64,000 nt of DNA, from positions 496,001-560,000 of the forward strand of contig NZ_JACYXJ010000001.1 of the NCBI RefSeq assembly GCF_014842925.1. The letters run 5' to 3'. A program made the position numbers and the translations under genes. The notes under the pieces were generated by a model. That model worked only from the letters and a program-made list of their open reading frames with translations, was not told the origin of the DNA and did not search any database. Shown here in pieces: positions 35,333 to 44,562 of this stretch (position 1 is the first letter of the stretch; each line of letters starts with the position of its first letter). This DNA is from Roseibium polysiphoniae. GTDB lineage: Bacteria > Pseudomonadota > Alphaproteobacteria > Rhizobiales > Stappiaceae.

Positions 35333-36351
35333 CCTTGAATATCCGTAAGCTCTCCGATCAAGCCGCGACCCTTCTGCCGGGCCTTCTGCTGTGTTTCACC
35401 ATCGCAGGGGCTGCCGGTTTCCTGTCCGACCACTATGGCGGGCCGGTGATGCTCTTTGCGCTGCTGCTGGGCATCGCCTTTCACTTCCTGTCCCAGGAAG
35501 GTCCCTGCGTCCAGGGCATCGAGTTCACGGCACGCAAGCTGCTGCGGATCGGCGTTGCCTTGCTCGGCGCGCGCGTCACGCTGCAGCAGATCCAGTCTCT
35601 GGGCATTGGGCCGGTCCTGCTGGTGATCTTCTGCGTGTCAGCGACAATTCTGTTTGGCTGGATCATAGCGAAATTGCTCGGGCGCAGCCGCGATTTCGGC
35701 CTTTTGACCGGCGGCGCGGTCGCCATTTGCGGAGCCTCGGCGGCCCTGGCGATTTCCTCGGCCCTGCCGCAAACCCGTGAAGCGGAGCGCGACACGCTCT
35801 TCACGGTGATCGCCGTGACGACCCTGTCGACCATCGCCATGATTTCCTATCCGATTGTCTTCGGCCTGTTCGGCTTTTCGGATGTGGGCATCGGCATTCT
35901 GCTCGGAGCGACGATCCATGACGTCGCCCAGGTCGTCGGCGCCGGCTATGCGGTATCCGACGAGGCCGGCGACATTGCCACCTACGTCAAGCTGCTGCGC
36001 GTGGCGATGCTTCCCATCGTGGTGCTGATCCTGGCCTTTGCCTATGGCTACGCGGCCAAAAAGAACGGAACCGCTGCCAACTCGGGCAAGGCGTCCTTCC
36101 CCTGGTTTGCTGTGGCGTTTGCCGCGCTGCTGCTGGTGAACTCGACCGGTGTGATCCCGCCCGTGGTTCAGGAAGGCCTGCAGGTGTCCTCGCGCTGGCT
36201 GCTCATCGCTGCGATCTCGGCGCTGGGCGTCAAGACCTCGCTCCGGGCGATGGCCGCGCTCGGACCACGGCATATCGGCGTGATCGTTGCCGAGACCATC
36301 TTCCTGGCGGCCATGGCCCTCGGCATCACGCTCTTCGTTCTGCAGATTTAA
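35329..36351 (+). CDS. YeiH/UPF0324 family membrane transporter (putative sulfate/sulfite exporter)
   Basis: A 340-residue inner-membrane protein with about ten helices, of the UPF0324 (Cons_hypoth698) family annotated as putative sulfate exporters. Signatures: MLFALLLGIAFHFL, ARKLLRIGVALLGARVTLQQI (about 65-85), GGAVAICGASAALAISSALP (about 128-147) and GATIHDVAQVVGAGYAVS. Family members are often linked with organosulfonate or sulfur oxidation genes. Translationally coupled to the Ldh2 dehydrogenase, it ends only four bases before a convergent HTH gene. Substrate and direction are inferred, not shown. Confidence 0.88.
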   Translation: MTLNIRKLSDQAATLLPGLLLCFTIAGAAGFLSDHYGGPVMLFALLLGIAFHFLSQEGPCVQGIEFTARKLLRIGVALLGARVTLQQIQSLGIGPVLLVIFCVSATILFGWIIAKLLGRSRDFGLLTGGAVAICGASAALAISSALPQTREAERDTLFTVIAVTTLSTIAMISYPIVFGLFGFSDVGIGILLGATIHDVAQVVGAGYAVSDEAGDIATYVKLLRVAMLPIVVLILAFAYGYAAKKNGTAANSGKASFPWFAVAFAALLLVNSTGVIPPVVQEGLQVSSRWLLIAAISALGVKTSLRAMAALGPRHIGVIVAETIFLAAMALGITLFVLQI

Positions 36352-36355
36352 GGCT

Positions 36356-36733
36356 TCAGTCGTCGAGAGAAAGCTTCAGGCGTTCGATCTCGTCGACGAG
36401 GGCGAGGGCCTGCGCCTGCACCCGGTCAAGGGACTGGCGCATGCTTGCATTGGCTGCCGGCGCATCATCGATCTGCGGCGGGGTTCCACGACCGACAAGC
36501 AGCCAGGTGGGGCTGACGTTGAGCAGGCCGGCGAGCATGACCAATTTGTTCGAACGCGGTTCGGAACGATCGCTCTCCCAGCCCTGAAGGGTGGTGGTCT
36601 TCACACCAAGGCGCCGGGCCAGCTGTGCGGTCGACAATCCGACGGAATCGCGTGCACGGCAGATCCGCTCCCCAAGCGTGTAGTCCGTCGCAGGAGGTGT
36701 GAACGGATCGCTGGCAGCTTTCGGGCGGATCAT
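36356..36733 (-). CDS. XRE-family helix-turn-helix regulator
   Basis: A 125-residue DNA-binding protein. An HTH_XRE domain spans about 20-80 (RICRARDSVGLSTAQLARRLGVKTTTLQGWESDRSEPRSNKLVMLAGLL), followed by SPTWLLVGRG and a short C-terminal helical tail that could mediate dimerisation. GAGGAAACAATTTT precedes ATG. It converges on yeiH. There is no ligand domain, and the target is unknown. Confidence 0.9.
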   Translation of the reverse strand: MIRPKAASDPFTPPATDYTLGERICRARDSVGLSTAQLARRLGVKTTTLQGWESDRSEPRSNKLVMLAGLLNVSPTWLLVGRGTPPQIDDAPAANASMRQSLDRVQAQALALVDEIERLKLSLDD

Positions 36734-36870
36734 AAAATTGTTTCCTCATTTGCTCTTTTTGATTGGCCAAACCTGACACAGGCACGACCCGAATGACAAT
36801 GGTCGATAAGTTGAGGGTCGGCTTGCGGACAGAGCCGGACGCTCTCGAACCTGCACATTGTCAGAATTTT

Positions 36871-36888
36871 CAAGGCCCTCGGGCCTTG
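36871..36888. terminator. Perfect palindromic hairpin downstream of tamB
   Basis: CAAGGCCC-TC-GGGCCTTG, five bases past the tamB stop on the minus strand. T-runs are short on both sides (AAAATT on the minus strand), so terminator function is plausible but not strong. Confidence 0.55.
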
Positions 36889-36893
36889 TGACA

Positions 36894-39800
36894 TCAGTAT
36901 TCTTTTTCGAAGAAGATGCCCGCCTTGGACGAACCGTCAGCGCCGACTTCGCCCCTGACCTTGAGACCACGGTCCAGATCGATGTCGACCTTGACCCGGC
37001 TGCCGCCCTCGCCAACACCCTGCTCGACGCCGAGATAGATGTTGTCATTAAGGTATTTGCCGACACCTACGCTGGGGCCGTCATCGCCGTCCGTGTTGAC
37101 GTCGATCGCATCAAGGCCAAGCGACTTGCGGATCTGTGCCAGAGGCCCGTTGTCATTGCCCCCGGTCAGCGTCGCGATGGTCGCCGCAAGCTGGGCGATC
37201 TGGCTGGGCGAAAGCGAACCCATCTCCTTGCCGAACAAAAGCAGTGCCAGAACTTCGTCCTGTGGACGCTCGGGCGAGGACGTGAAGCCTATGACCGGGT
37301 CGTCGGCAGGCCCTTCGACGCTGACGTTGACAGTGGTGCTGTTGACAGTCGTCGAGGCAAGAAAGTCGATGATCGGCGTCAGGGATCCGTAGAAGGTGGC
37401 TGACCCCTTGGAGAAAGCCAGGCGCCGCGTCAGGATATCCATCTGGCCGCGCTTGAGCGAGAAGGCGCCAACCGCCTGCGGGTCTTCTGTCGTCCCTGCG
37501 ATGGTGAGATCGCCATAAAGCTCGGCATCGAGACCACGGCCACGCACGAAGATCCGTCCGGGGGCCGAAACCTTCACATCCAGCTTCGGTGGCAGGCCCG
37601 GTGTGTCTTCGGTCTGTCTTTCCTGCTTGTCCGCGCCAAGTTCGGCCAATTGTTCGCGGACCGCCTTGGGCGCATTCAGGTGGCGCACAGCGACAGGCGA
37701 CACCGAGCCGGGCAGGGTCTCGGGGATCGAGATGTCGGCCTTCCCGATCGTGATCAGTCCGGAAATGAGGGCCGCTTGGGAGCTGCTCGAAAGAGGGCCA
37801 CTGACAGTGATGTCGGCGTCCACGACTGAGGTCACCAGGCCAGGGTCGATGTAGCGGGCCTGGTCGGCCTTGGCCTTGATGTTGGCCTCGAGACCCGGCC
37901 CGAGACCGACCGTTCCGGACGCAGACACCGATCCGCCGCTCGACAGCTTGGCCTGTAGCGCGGAAAGCGTGATTCCGGCAGGTGTCACGTCGATGGAGCC
38001 GGTCACGTCCTGAAGCGTCAGTGCGGTCGTCAGCTCGGTCAGGGAAATGCCGTTCGGCTTTGCCGTTACCGCGTATTGGGGTGAGGCGAGGGTACCCGAC
38101 ACGGAGCCGGAAAGATCGATGCCGCCTTTGGCGCGCAGTCCCGCTTCAGTCAACGGACGGCGCAGGAAGGCCAGCGGAAAGCGTCCACTGAGCGCGATGT
38201 CCAGCGATTGGGGACGTTCGATCCCGATGCGGCCGTCTGCGGTCAGGGCAAGTCCCTCCGCGCCGCTGACGGTTGTCTTCTGGGTCACCAGGTTGTTCTT
38301 GAACGTGCCGGTGCTTTCGACATTCAACCCCGGCAAACCGTTGCTGGAAAGCTGGGTTGCCGTCAGACCGTTTGCAGTCAGCGTCCAGTCTGCGACAGGT
38401 TCGGCAGCTGGCCCCTTGGCTGTCGCCTTGCCCGATAGTGTTCCTCCAAGGCCTGTTCCGGGGGCAAAGGCATTTGCCAGCGCGAGTGGCACGGCATTGA
38501 GCTCGGCAGCGATGTCCAGCTGGTCCCCGGCGCTTCCGGTCACGGAAAGAGATCCCGAGCCAAGCGCAAGGATCAGGCTCTCGATCTGCGCAACATTGCC
38601 CGCATAGGTGACGCGCGCAGGTTCCTTCAGGGAGGTCTTCAGACCCTGATAGGTGCCATCGAAGGCTTCGAGATCCAGAGTGATTGTCTCATCGGCCTGA
38701 ACGATGCGGCCACTGGCGTCGAGACCGTCGGCGCTCGCACCATCGGTCAGGCGCACGGCGGTGGTGAATGCTGTCTCCGCGCCCTGGTTGTCTGCATCCA
38801 GCTTGAGGCTCTGGATCGGCATGCTGCCTGCGATGATTTGAGTGGCCAGTACCGACCCGTTGACGCGCGGCGCGTCGAAAGGTGTCGTCACCTTGGCATT
38901 CGCCGTCAGGTCGCCGATCTCGAGGCTGTCGGCGGACAGCGCACTGCCCTTGATGTCGAGGGTCACGGCCTGCGTCGTGTCATTTGTGGCCGTAACCTCG
39001 ATGTCGCCGGTGAGGCTGCCGCTGATCGGGCGCAGGGCAAGCGGCGAAAGAGCCGCCAGCGTCGGCGCATCAATCGTCAGGCGCCCCGACAGGCTGTCGG
39101 GCGCCTTTGCAAGGTCGGCGATCTCAAAGCGTCCGGTGATCCGGTTGCCGTCGACTTCCGCGTTTAGATTCTCGATGGTTGCGGCACCGTCCGCGCTGGA
39201 AAGATCCGCGGTCAGTGTCAGCGGTGCGCCATTGAGCTCGCCGGATGTCTCGATGCGGCCCTGAGGAGCGGACGCGGAGGCGGTTGCCTCCGCCGTCAGC
39301 TTGAATTTTTCTAGCGGTGTTCCGGACAGCACAAGATTTTCCGAGGAAAGGTCCGCGGCAATCTCGGGCGCAGAAACCGGGCCGTCACTGGAAAGCGCGA
39401 ACTTGAGCGTTCCGGCGACTTCCGGGTTCAAGAGCGACAGGTCGGGAAATGCGCCGGTGAGCCTGGCCGAAAGCGCGTCTGCATCAAGACTGGCGGTGCC
39501 TGATGTGTCCAGCCCCGGCGCCTTCAAGACCAGAGACGTCAGCTCGAGATCATCGACACCGTCGACTTTCGCTTTGGCTGTCAGGGTTGTTGAGCCGCGC
39601 AAGAGCGCATCCAGCTGCGCGAGGCCCAGGCTGAGATTGCGGCCGTTCGCGGTAACATCAAGATCGGCCTTTTTGTCTGCGGGGTCGCCCTTGCCCTGGA
39701 ACGTCAGGGCGAGGGAACCTGCCAGAGGCTGCCCGGCCAGCGCCGAGAACATGGACAGGTTGCCCAGGCCGACCTTGCCGCTCGTGTCGAAATGGTCTGG

Positions 39801-41249
39801 CGAAAAGACGGAAGATGCCAGGTCGAGCGTTCCCGCCGGCGTTACAAGCCGCGCAGCTTGCAGGGAAATCTGTTCGTCGGATGCGGAAACCGCGCCGTTC
39901 GCCGAAAGGTCGCTCTTGCCAGAGATGGCCTGCAGCTTTGCGTCTGAGGGACGCAAGTTGTCTACGCTCAGATCAAGCGTGAAATCGCTGCTCTGCTGCT
40001 CTGGTGTCAATTTGGCATTGGTACCGGCGAGTTTTAGGTGGGTTTGACCGATATCACCTTCGGTCGTGGACAGGCTTTGTGCCAGCACGTCGACCGTCCA
40101 GGTGGCGTTTTCAAGTGTTCCGGAAAGTTGAGTGTCCACGGACAACGGACCAAAGGCCAGCCGCCGGTCGGTCACGTCGAGAGCGATCAGGTTGCCATCA
40201 CCGGCGCTGACCTTGAGATTTGCCGAGGCCCCAACGGTCTCCGTCGAAAGGTCGTAGTTGCCGCGCCCTGCAAACTCGAGTGTCTGGGTTTTGAGCGTGA
40301 GGTCCGCCGAGGTCGGTTGAAAACTCTCGTCAAAGACAGCGGTGCCCTTGAGATCTGTCGTGCCGATAAAGAACGCGGTCGCAAGGTCAGGCATCAACGG
40401 CGCGAGGCTGCCATCGAGGTCCACATCCAGTTGACGATTGCTGCCTGCTTCCTTGAGCACGGCCTTTCCGCTCACCGTCTCGCGGCCGTCAAGGGCGAGG
40501 GCAAGCTCTGCTGCCCAATTGTCGAGAGGCCCATTGCCGGTCAGGGTCAGGTCCAGCGCCGGCAGATCCTGAACATCCAGCAACCGTGCGACGAGCCCTT
40601 CGCGCGGTTCGCGGACGGTCAAATCGAAGTCGAGCGTTTCGAGATCCGGTGCAAAGCGTATGTCTGCGAGGATCGTTCCGCCGCTCTCGTCGATGCGCTG
40701 AATGTCGAGTTTGGCCGCCAGATCCAGCGGGTCGTTTGAAACCACCGCGGAGCCATTGACGGCGAGGGAAAGTTCTTCGCCCAAGAGCGGCGCGGCGAGC
40801 ACGAATTTGTCAATCGTCAGCTTGCCAAGGCGGGCTTCCGGTGCGGATCGGCCGAAACTCTGTGGCTCCTCCTCGTCTGTCTCTTCGTCAGGGCTGGCCG
40901 GGGCAGGTAGAGGTTCGCGCAAAAGCGCAATCGCCTCGGCATGAACGGTCTCAATGTCCACCTTGCCTCTCAAAAGGCTGAGGGGTGACCAGGTCACGTC
41001 AAGACGATTTGCATCCAGCCAGACGCCGTTCCTGTCCGAAATCCGAAGTGCACCGAGACCGGCATCAAGGGACCAGCTCAGGGAAAGGTCTTCCAGTTCA
41101 ATGGTTTGCTCGGGAGACGAGGCAACCTTGCTGATCAGGACGGAGACAAATGTCCGCCCCGCCTCGAACTGCATGCCGGCAAGGGCAAGAACAGGCAGCA
41201 AGGCAACAAGCAAAACCAGCCAGAGGAGGCCTTTGAGAAGTCGTTTCAA
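36894..41249 (-). CDS. tamB: TamB (translocation and assembly module, DUF490)
   Basis: A 1451-residue inner-membrane-anchored periplasmic bridge protein. A single N-terminal helix (LLWLVLLVALLPVLALAGM) is followed by a very long periplasmic repeat-rich beta-helical part with many alternating Leu/Asp/Ser strands. The conserved C-terminal DUF490/TamB region (about 1100-1451) contains FSLKRGQMDILTRRLAFSKGSATFYG and LLLFGKEMGSLSPSQIAQLAA near the end. Role: works with TamA in outer-membrane protein insertion and, as an AsmA-like bridge, phospholipid transport to the outer membrane. It starts 15 bases after the tamA stop. Length is normal for an alphaproteobacterial TamB. Confidence 0.95.
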   Translation of the reverse strand: MKRLLKGLLWLVLLVALLPVLALAGMQFEAGRTFVSVLISKVASSPEQTIELEDLSLSWSLDAGLGALRISDRNGVWLDANRLDVTWSPLSLLRGKVDIETVHAEAIALLREPLPAPASPDEETDEEEPQSFGRSAPEARLGKLTIDKFVLAAPLLGEELSLAVNGSAVVSNDPLDLAAKLDIQRIDESGGTILADIRFAPDLETLDFDLTVREPREGLVARLLDVQDLPALDLTLTGNGPLDNWAAELALALDGRETVSGKAVLKEAGSNRQLDVDLDGSLAPLMPDLATAFFIGTTDLKGTAVFDESFQPTSADLTLKTQTLEFAGRGNYDLSTETVGASANLKVSAGDGNLIALDVTDRRLAFGPLSVDTQLSGTLENATWTVDVLAQSLSTTEGDIGQTHLKLAGTNAKLTPEQQSSDFTLDLSVDNLRPSDAKLQAISGKSDLSANGAVSASDEQISLQAARLVTPAGTLDLASSVFSPDHFDTSGKVGLGNLSMFSALAGQPLAGSLALTFQGKGDPADKKADLDVTANGRNLSLGLAQLDALLRGSTTLTAKAKVDGVDDLELTSLVLKAPGLDTSGTASLDADALSARLTGAFPDLSLLNPEVAGTLKFALSSDGPVSAPEIAADLSSENLVLSGTPLEKFKLTAEATASASAPQGRIETSGELNGAPLTLTADLSSADGAATIENLNAEVDGNRITGRFEIADLAKAPDSLSGRLTIDAPTLAALSPLALRPISGSLTGDIEVTATNDTTQAVTLDIKGSALSADSLEIGDLTANAKVTTPFDAPRVNGSVLATQIIAGSMPIQSLKLDADNQGAETAFTTAVRLTDGASADGLDASGRIVQADETITLDLEAFDGTYQGLKTSLKEPARVTYAGNVAQIESLILALGSGSLSVTGSAGDQLDIAAELNAVPLALANAFAPGTGLGGTLSGKATAKGPAAEPVADWTLTANGLTATQLSSNGLPGLNVESTGTFKNNLVTQKTTVSGAEGLALTADGRIGIERPQSLDIALSGRFPLAFLRRPLTEAGLRAKGGIDLSGSVSGTLASPQYAVTAKPNGISLTELTTALTLQDVTGSIDVTPAGITLSALQAKLSSGGSVSASGTVGLGPGLEANIKAKADQARYIDPGLVTSVVDADITVSGPLSSSSQAALISGLITIGKADISIPETLPGSVSPVAVRHLNAPKAVREQLAELGADKQERQTEDTPGLPPKLDVKVSAPGRIFVRGRGLDAELYGDLTIAGTTEDPQAVGAFSLKRGQMDILTRRLAFSKGSATFYGSLTPIIDFLASTTVNSTTVNVSVEGPADDPVIGFTSSPERPQDEVLALLLFGKEMGSLSPSQIAQLAATIATLTGGNDNGPLAQIRKSLGLDAIDVNTDGDDGPSVGVGKYLNDNIYLGVEQGVGEGGSRVKVDIDLDRGLKVRGEVGADGSSKAGIFFEKEY

Positions 41250-41264
41250 ATCGCTCTTCCGAGG

Positions 41265-43220
41265 TTAGAACGCTTGGCTGAGACCGACGTAAAGCGCGAA
41301 GTCGGGATCATCCTGTTCCGGATCCAGAGGCACCGCGGCATCGATACGAAGCGGCCCGATCGGCGTAAAGTACCTTATGCCAGCACCCACGCCTATCTTC
41401 AAAGGCTCATCAAAGTCCGGAGTGCTGTCCGAATAGGCATTCCCGGCGTCGACAAAGGCGACGACACCGATGGTCTCGGTCATCTTGACGCGAACCTCTC
41501 CGGAAAGTTCCAGAAGGCTGCGCCCGCCCGCGACTTCGCCATCGACTCGCGGCCCGACATTCCGATAGGCATAGCCGCGAATCGATCCGCCGCCACCGGC
41601 GATAAAGCGTTTGCTGGCCGGGATGTCCTCGACGCTTGGCCCAAGAATGCTGCCGCCCGAGATCTTGCCTGCAAGGATGAAACGCTTCGCCTTGTCGAGG
41701 GCGATGTAGCTGGAGGCCGTCGCCTTGAGGAACACCATGGCGTTCTGGCCGAGGGTGTCATAGGCCGGTTCGACCGCTGCGGCAGCAAAGATCCCCTTCG
41801 AGGGATTGAGCTTGTCGTCGCGGCTGTCGTAGGTCAGGTCTGCGGGCAGGCCGACAAGGAGATAGTCGCCGGTTCCAAAGGCGTCTTCCTCATTGGCGTA
41901 GAAGATCTCTGCGCCGGCCCGGCCATGAAGTTTTTCGCTGAACTCGCGTGCCAGATAGGCATCCAGTGTCACACTGCGGCTGGTGTAGGCGTCCGGCGCT
42001 TCCTGCTTGGCCCCAAGGCTTGTGGTGAACTTGGTCAGTGGGCCGAACGCACCCGGCTTTTCAAACGCGATCCGCGCTGAATACTCCATCTCTTCAAGTT
42101 CGGAATTGCCAATACGCCCGACCGAGCCTTCGATGGACAGCAGCTCTCCGCGGCCAAAGAGATTTCGGCGCCGCCAATAGGCTTCCGTGCCAAAGCCTTC
42201 CGTGCTTGACCATGAGGCGCCGGCACCAATTACGTGGCGTTTGCGTTCGCTGACCTCGATCGTGATCGGCAAGCGGCCATCCGGGCCGATCACATCACCT
42301 TCGACTAGCCGGATCGAGGAGAAAATGCCGAGGTTGTTCAACCGCTTCCGCGCGTCCTCTAGTTCTTTCGGCGAATAGACCGTGCCTTCCGGGATCATCG
42401 CCTGCCGCGCGACGAACTCCGGGTCCGTGACCTCGGTTCCGCCAACGCTGACAGTGCCGAAGGTCGCCTGAGGGCCTGTTTCGACGGCGATTCGAACGTC
42501 CAGCTTGTTGGTCGCGTGATCTGCGACAATCACGCGTTCGCTGATCTTGGCTTTCGGATAGCCTCGTCCGCGCAGGACCAGAACGATCCGGCTTTCCGCC
42601 TGGAGAATTTTACCGGAGCTGGCCGTGTCTCCCGGCGTCAGACCCCAAAAGGAGGGTTCTTCGGAAAGAAGGGGGCCGTCGGCCCCAGCTGCGTCGATCT
42701 CAATGCGGCCAAAGGTAAATTGAGGCCCCGGCGAAACATTGATCGTGGTGACGACCGGGCGCGCACCGGGGATTGTACCGGTTTCAAGCGCCGTTTCGAG
42801 GCCCGTGCCGTTAAACCGGATGTCGACGGTACCGCCGTAGTGGCCGCTGGTGTAGAGCTGGGCGACCAGCCGGTCGAGATCAGCAAGACCGCGGGAAAGA
42901 AGCCCCGCCTGTCCCGAGGGAGACTGTTTTTCCTTTGTGACCAGGAGCGAGACGGCCTTGAGGCTTTTCTGCAGATCTTCCTGGCCGCCCGAAACCGTCA
43001 ATTCTGTCGTGTAGGGCAGGGGATCCGGCACCGTTTCGACCGGCTCGGTTTCCTTCTCGAAAAACTTGAAGCCAAAAAGCTCATAGGCCGCGGCGGGCTC
43101 TGACATCATGCCCAAAGGCAGTACGGACAAAGCCACGAGGGTCAGGCAGGAGAGGCTCTTACGCAGGCACAAAGAAACACTGCCGCCAACCGAGAGGCTG
43201 GCAGTTGAACTCCAGAACAT
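41265..43220 (-). CDS. tamA: TamA (autotransporter assembly factor, Omp85 family)
   Basis: About 651 residues. The N-terminus carries a signal segment ending MMSEPAAA, then FELFGFKF-like mature start YELFGFKFFEKE. Three POTRA-like domains (about 60-330) are followed by a 16-strand beta-barrel, including YRYF-type lines such as RFIAGGGGSIRGYAYRNVGPR (about 550-570) and GIRYFTPIGPLRIDAAVPL, and the C-terminal YVGLSQAF ends in an aromatic. Role: outer-membrane partner of TamB. The exact start is uncertain: ATG 43220 is used, with an in-frame ATG at 43265 also open. The signal region is unusually long (about 50 residues from the first ATG). Confidence 0.92.
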   Translation of the reverse strand: MFWSSTASLSVGGSVSLCLRKSLSCLTLVALSVLPLGMMSEPAAAYELFGFKFFEKETEPVETVPDPLPYTTELTVSGGQEDLQKSLKAVSLLVTKEKQSPSGQAGLLSRGLADLDRLVAQLYTSGHYGGTVDIRFNGTGLETALETGTIPGARPVVTTINVSPGPQFTFGRIEIDAAGADGPLLSEEPSFWGLTPGDTASSGKILQAESRIVLVLRGRGYPKAKISERVIVADHATNKLDVRIAVETGPQATFGTVSVGGTEVTDPEFVARQAMIPEGTVYSPKELEDARKRLNNLGIFSSIRLVEGDVIGPDGRLPITIEVSERKRHVIGAGASWSSTEGFGTEAYWRRRNLFGRGELLSIEGSVGRIGNSELEEMEYSARIAFEKPGAFGPLTKFTTSLGAKQEAPDAYTSRSVTLDAYLAREFSEKLHGRAGAEIFYANEEDAFGTGDYLLVGLPADLTYDSRDDKLNPSKGIFAAAAVEPAYDTLGQNAMVFLKATASSYIALDKAKRFILAGKISGGSILGPSVEDIPASKRFIAGGGGSIRGYAYRNVGPRVDGEVAGGRSLLELSGEVRVKMTETIGVVAFVDAGNAYSDSTPDFDEPLKIGVGAGIRYFTPIGPLRIDAAVPLDPEQDDPDFALYVGLSQAF

Positions 43221-43411
43221 TGCGCGGGCGCTGGTCCTGCGCGCTTTAGACGGTCGACTCACCACTTACTGCCGCCTGCTCGATCGGTCCTGCCAGCGTC
43301 ATAGAGCGGCAGGTCAGGGAGGTCCCGTTACGGGTCGTGTCCAGGTTGATCAAAGGACTGAATATTGCCCTCGTTCTGTCCGCCAGACTGTTCCATCCCC
43401 TTTGAAAGTTT

Positions 43412-43435
43412 AGGGTCTCTTGGTTAAGAGACCCT
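43412..43435. repeat. Perfect 10-bp inverted repeat upstream of tamA
   Basis: AGGGTCTCTT-GGTT-AAGAGACCCT, in the space between the folD terminator and tamA. No T-run follows, so this is either an operator or RNA structure in the tamA 5' region, rather than a terminator. Confidence 0.5.
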
Positions 43436-43504
43436 GACACCCGATAGACCATGGAAAAGCCTTGAAAACAACTGGGCGCAGGTTCTCGCGCGCCGTCTGG
43501 GCCC

Positions 43505-43530
43505 AAAAGCTGCTTAGAAAAGAGCAGCTT
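43505..43530 (-). terminator. Terminator overlapping the folD stop codon
   Basis: AAGCTGCT / AGCAGCTT 8-bp stem, loop CTTTTCTA on the minus strand, followed by TTTT. The folD stop (TAA) lies in the hairpin itself, so termination follows translation very closely. Confidence 0.75.
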
Positions 43531-44425
43531 CCTCTGCGAGACCAAGCTGCCGGCGCGCCGCGGTCAGAGTATTCGCCATGAGCATCGCGATGGTCATCGG
43601 TCCAACGCCGCCCGGGACCGGCGTAATGGCCCCTGCATGGCCGACGGCCTCATCGAATGCAACGTCGCCGACGAGACGGTTCTTGCCTTCGCCGCGTTCA
43701 GGCGCCGGAATTCGGTTGATTCCGACGTCAATGACGGTTGCACCCGGCTTGATCCAGTCACCGCGCACGATTTCCGGACGCCCGACCGCAGCCACCACAA
43801 TATCCGCCGCGCGCACAACGTTTGGCAGATCCTTGGTCCGGCTGTGGGCGATCGTAACCGTGCAGCTTTCTTGCAGAAGCAAGCTGGCCATGGGCTTGCC
43901 GACGATGTTCGAGCGTCCAATGACCACGGCGTTCATGCCGGAGAGCGTGTCGCCCAGCGTCCTCTTTAACAGAACAAGGCTTCCGGCCGGCGTGCAGGGA
44001 ACAAGGGCAGTGTCGCGCTCCCCGGCTGTCAGCAGGCCGACGTTGACCGGATGAAACCCATCAACATCCTTCTCCGGCTTGATCAGCCGCAGCACCTTGC
44101 TTTCGTCGATATGACCGGGCAGCGGCAGCTGTACGAGAATGCCGTGGATCGCAGCATCCTCATTCAGGTGCCCGATCAGATCCAGAAGATCTGCTTCCGA
44201 CGTGTCTGCGTCCAGCGTGTGCTTGACGGAATGGAAACCGCATGCGGCCGCCGTGGCGTCCTTGTTGCGGACGTAGACCTGGCTTGCCGGGTCTTCGCCA
44301 ACAAGCACGACGGCAAGCCCCGGACGCACGCCGCTGGCCTCGAACAGCGCTGCCGAACGGCTTGAGATCTCGTCGCGTACGGATGCGGCTATCGCCTTGC
44401 CGTCAATGATGCGTGCCTGTGACAT
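43514..44425 (-). CDS. folD: FolD, methylene-THF dehydrogenase / methenyl-THF cyclohydrolase
   Basis: A 303-residue bifunctional enzyme of one-carbon metabolism (5,10-methylene-THF to 10-formyl-THF, using NADP). The catalytic YVRNK (51-55) contains Tyr51 and Lys55. Also seen are GILVQLPLP (about 95-103), DVDGFHPVN (about 120-128), the NADP motif [13 protein letters not shown] (about 165-177) and [14 protein letters not shown] (about 270-283). Length and motifs are normal. It is transcribed as a single gene with its own terminator. It is separated from the AGE epimerase gene by 137 bases that contain a small hairpin. Confidence 0.97.
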   Translation of the reverse strand: MSQARIIDGKAIAASVRDEISSRSAALFEASGVRPGLAVVLVGEDPASQVYVRNKDATAAACGFHSVKHTLDADTSEADLLDLIGHLNEDAAIHGILVQLPLPGHIDESKVLRLIKPEKDVDGFHPVNVGLLTAGERDTALVPCTPAGSLVLLKRTLGDTLSGMNAVVIGRSNIVGKPMASLLLQESCTVTIAHSRTKDLPNVVRAADIVVAAVGRPEIVRGDWIKPGATVIDVGINRIPAPERGEGKNRLVGDVAFDEAVGHAGAITPVPGGVGPMTIAMLMANTLTAARRQLGLAEEAALF

Positions 44426-44487
44426 GGCCGGTCCCCTTGGTATCTGAAACTCATGCTCTCTATAGAAAGCTGAAGCCGATCGGGAAA

Positions 44488-44502
44488 GCCCGAAAACCGG
44501 GC
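44488..44502 (-). terminator. Weak hairpin after the AGE epimerase gene
   Basis: GCCCG-AAAAC-CGGGC with TTTC following on the minus strand, 60 bases past the AGE stop. Short stem; low certainty. Confidence 0.4.
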
Positions 44503-44562
44503 ATCGAGATCTGCTTGTGCGTCATGTCTCCGGGTCGGGGCCAACGCGTAGGATGAAAATTG

